64,000 bases of DNA from Diphasiastrum complanatum (taxonomy: Eukaryota > Streptophyta > Lycopodiopsida > Lycopodiales > Lycopodiaceae). Positions 63,111 to 64,000 of the stretch are shown piece after piece. The position numbers were made by a program, and so were the translations under genes. The notes below the pieces were generated by a model. The model saw only the letters and a program-made list of their open reading frames with translations. It was not told the DNA's origin and searched no databases. The DNA is taken from contig CM055106.1 in NCBI GenBank assembly GCA_029204225.1, positions 40,504,368 to 40,568,367 of the forward strand, given 5' to 3'. Position 1 is the first letter of the stretch. Each line of letters starts with the position of its first letter.

Positions 63111-64000
63111 ACCCACCTACACACATGTGAGCAAGTAGGTGGGTTCACTTATATATAGGTACTGGGTTATCCCAGAGATTTGCTTATGAGATAAACCCTA
63201 GTGCCCAACATGTGGCACCAGGGCAACCAGTTTTAAAAAAAAAAAAAAAAAACTCCCTGCGTGGCCCACCCTAACACATGCGAACACCTATCAGGGTGCT
63301 AAAAATAAGAGGAGCCAGGAGCTTATGCTTGGCTTTATGAACTAAGTGAGAAAGGGAGCAAGGCCTATCCCTGCTGCTTTAGTCCCTACAAATAACCTAG
63401 CTTGGTTTGCTTTCTATAAAGGACCTGGGGATACTGCAAGTCTCAAGACTCGTAGAGTTATAGAGATCTAAGTTATAGCCTGCAGACCTCTGGTGTAGAC
63501 TAAGAGATCTGGATTCTCGATGCAAATCTATCAAGAGACAAACTGATGTATGGAGTGGATGCCCCATAGAGTCTAGACTGCTTGCGTGAGCTGCACCAAA
63601 TTGTTCCAAACTTTTCTTTCGTTAATGTACTCTGTATAGATCCGTAAGCTATCTCCACTAGAATGCTCCAAGACGTTGTTCCTCCAACTGGAATTTGAGC
63701 GAAGAAATTTCAAAACATAACATGACCATGATGGATGCAAAGTTCTACGAGAATAATATGTCGAGCGTCTTCGCCGTTGAGTCGCAGAGCAACAGGTCAA
63801 CGAGAACAATATTCATAGAAGAACCGAACAATTATCAACAAGCCAACGACCACAAGTAGCACACAAAATCCATCTCTATACACTCTAAAATAACGTAAAA
63901 GAGTAGTATACTGTATGATTCACAATGCCTTACAAACACCGTATCTATATCACTACACCGTGTAGAATTAGTCTCATCAACCAAAAACTGCCTACCAACT
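63111..64000. other. Unassigned right end, possibly LTR-like
   Basis: Contains an A18 run near 63,234 and a segment (TATAAAGGACCTGGGGATAC, then GTTATAGAGATCTAAGTTAT near 63,415-63,480) with the look of an LTR promoter and leader. No primer site or pol domain was found before the window ends. Confidence 0.3.

Noticed and set aside
62843-63138. Six-frame open stretches rich in Gly, Arg, Ala and Pro.
   Set aside because: Openness follows from GC-rich repeats; all frames are open, so none is favoured.

Overview
The window is nuclear DNA from a plant with a large, repeat-rich genome. Evidence: plant-type Ty1/copia elements with initiator-Met-tRNA primer sites, CACTA (En/Spm) DNA transposon remains with a plant transposase-associated domain, spliceosomal introns of up to about 22.7 kb, and one plant-specific transcription-factor gene. 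Introns this long filled with LTR retrotransposons are common in gymnosperms, so a gymnosperm is a reasonable guess. The sequence alone does not fix the species.

The one clear host gene lies on the minus strand and runs from 43,333 to at least 4,071. It encodes a bHLH factor of the ABORTED MICROSPORES (AMS) type, which in angiosperms controls tapetum function and pollen-wall formation. I could assemble seven exons (43,230-43,333; 41,995-42,198; 40,370-40,448; 39,974-40,042; 38,673-39,536; 15,736-16,017; 4,071-4,241). They join in one open frame of 591 codons: MYC-type N-terminal domain, acidic linker, bHLH split by a 22.7-kb intron, second linker, and an ACT-like domain after an 11.5-kb intron. 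The ACT exon runs directly into a 158-bp CT array (read in gene sense), so the true C-terminus is unresolved and may lie left of the window.

The introns hold retrotransposons. The 11.5-kb intron has a complete copia element (8,674-14,562; TSD cattt). The 22.7-kb intron has a decayed copia (16.4-20.1 kb), an orphan LTR and primer site (20.4-20.8 kb), a copia fragment carrying a foreign coding-like insert (23.7-26.2 kb), gypsy and copia scraps (26.6-27.5 kb), and a plus-strand copia (28.5-37.7 kb) split inside its integrase by a complete minus-strand copia (30,513-36,423; TSD gcaat). Another decayed copia fills 0.3-3.7 kb beyond the ACT exon.

Right of the gene, 43.3-45.9 kb is presumptive promoter or intergenic DNA. 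From 45.9 to 56.8 kb there are two head-to-tail copies of a CACTA-derived unit. The second is split by a complete copia (48,137-54,262; TSD taggt) and a possible hAT-like MITE. From 57 to 61.5 kb there is a mosaic of tandemly duplicated units, with palindromic 'bow-tie' repeats and long GA arrays. A Ser/Pro-rich reading frame with a frameshift at C runs follows (61.6-62.6 kb), then a GC-rich repeat island (62.8-63.1 kb) and unassigned sequence to the end. Every transposon reading frame I examined is broken by stops, frameshifts or deletions.
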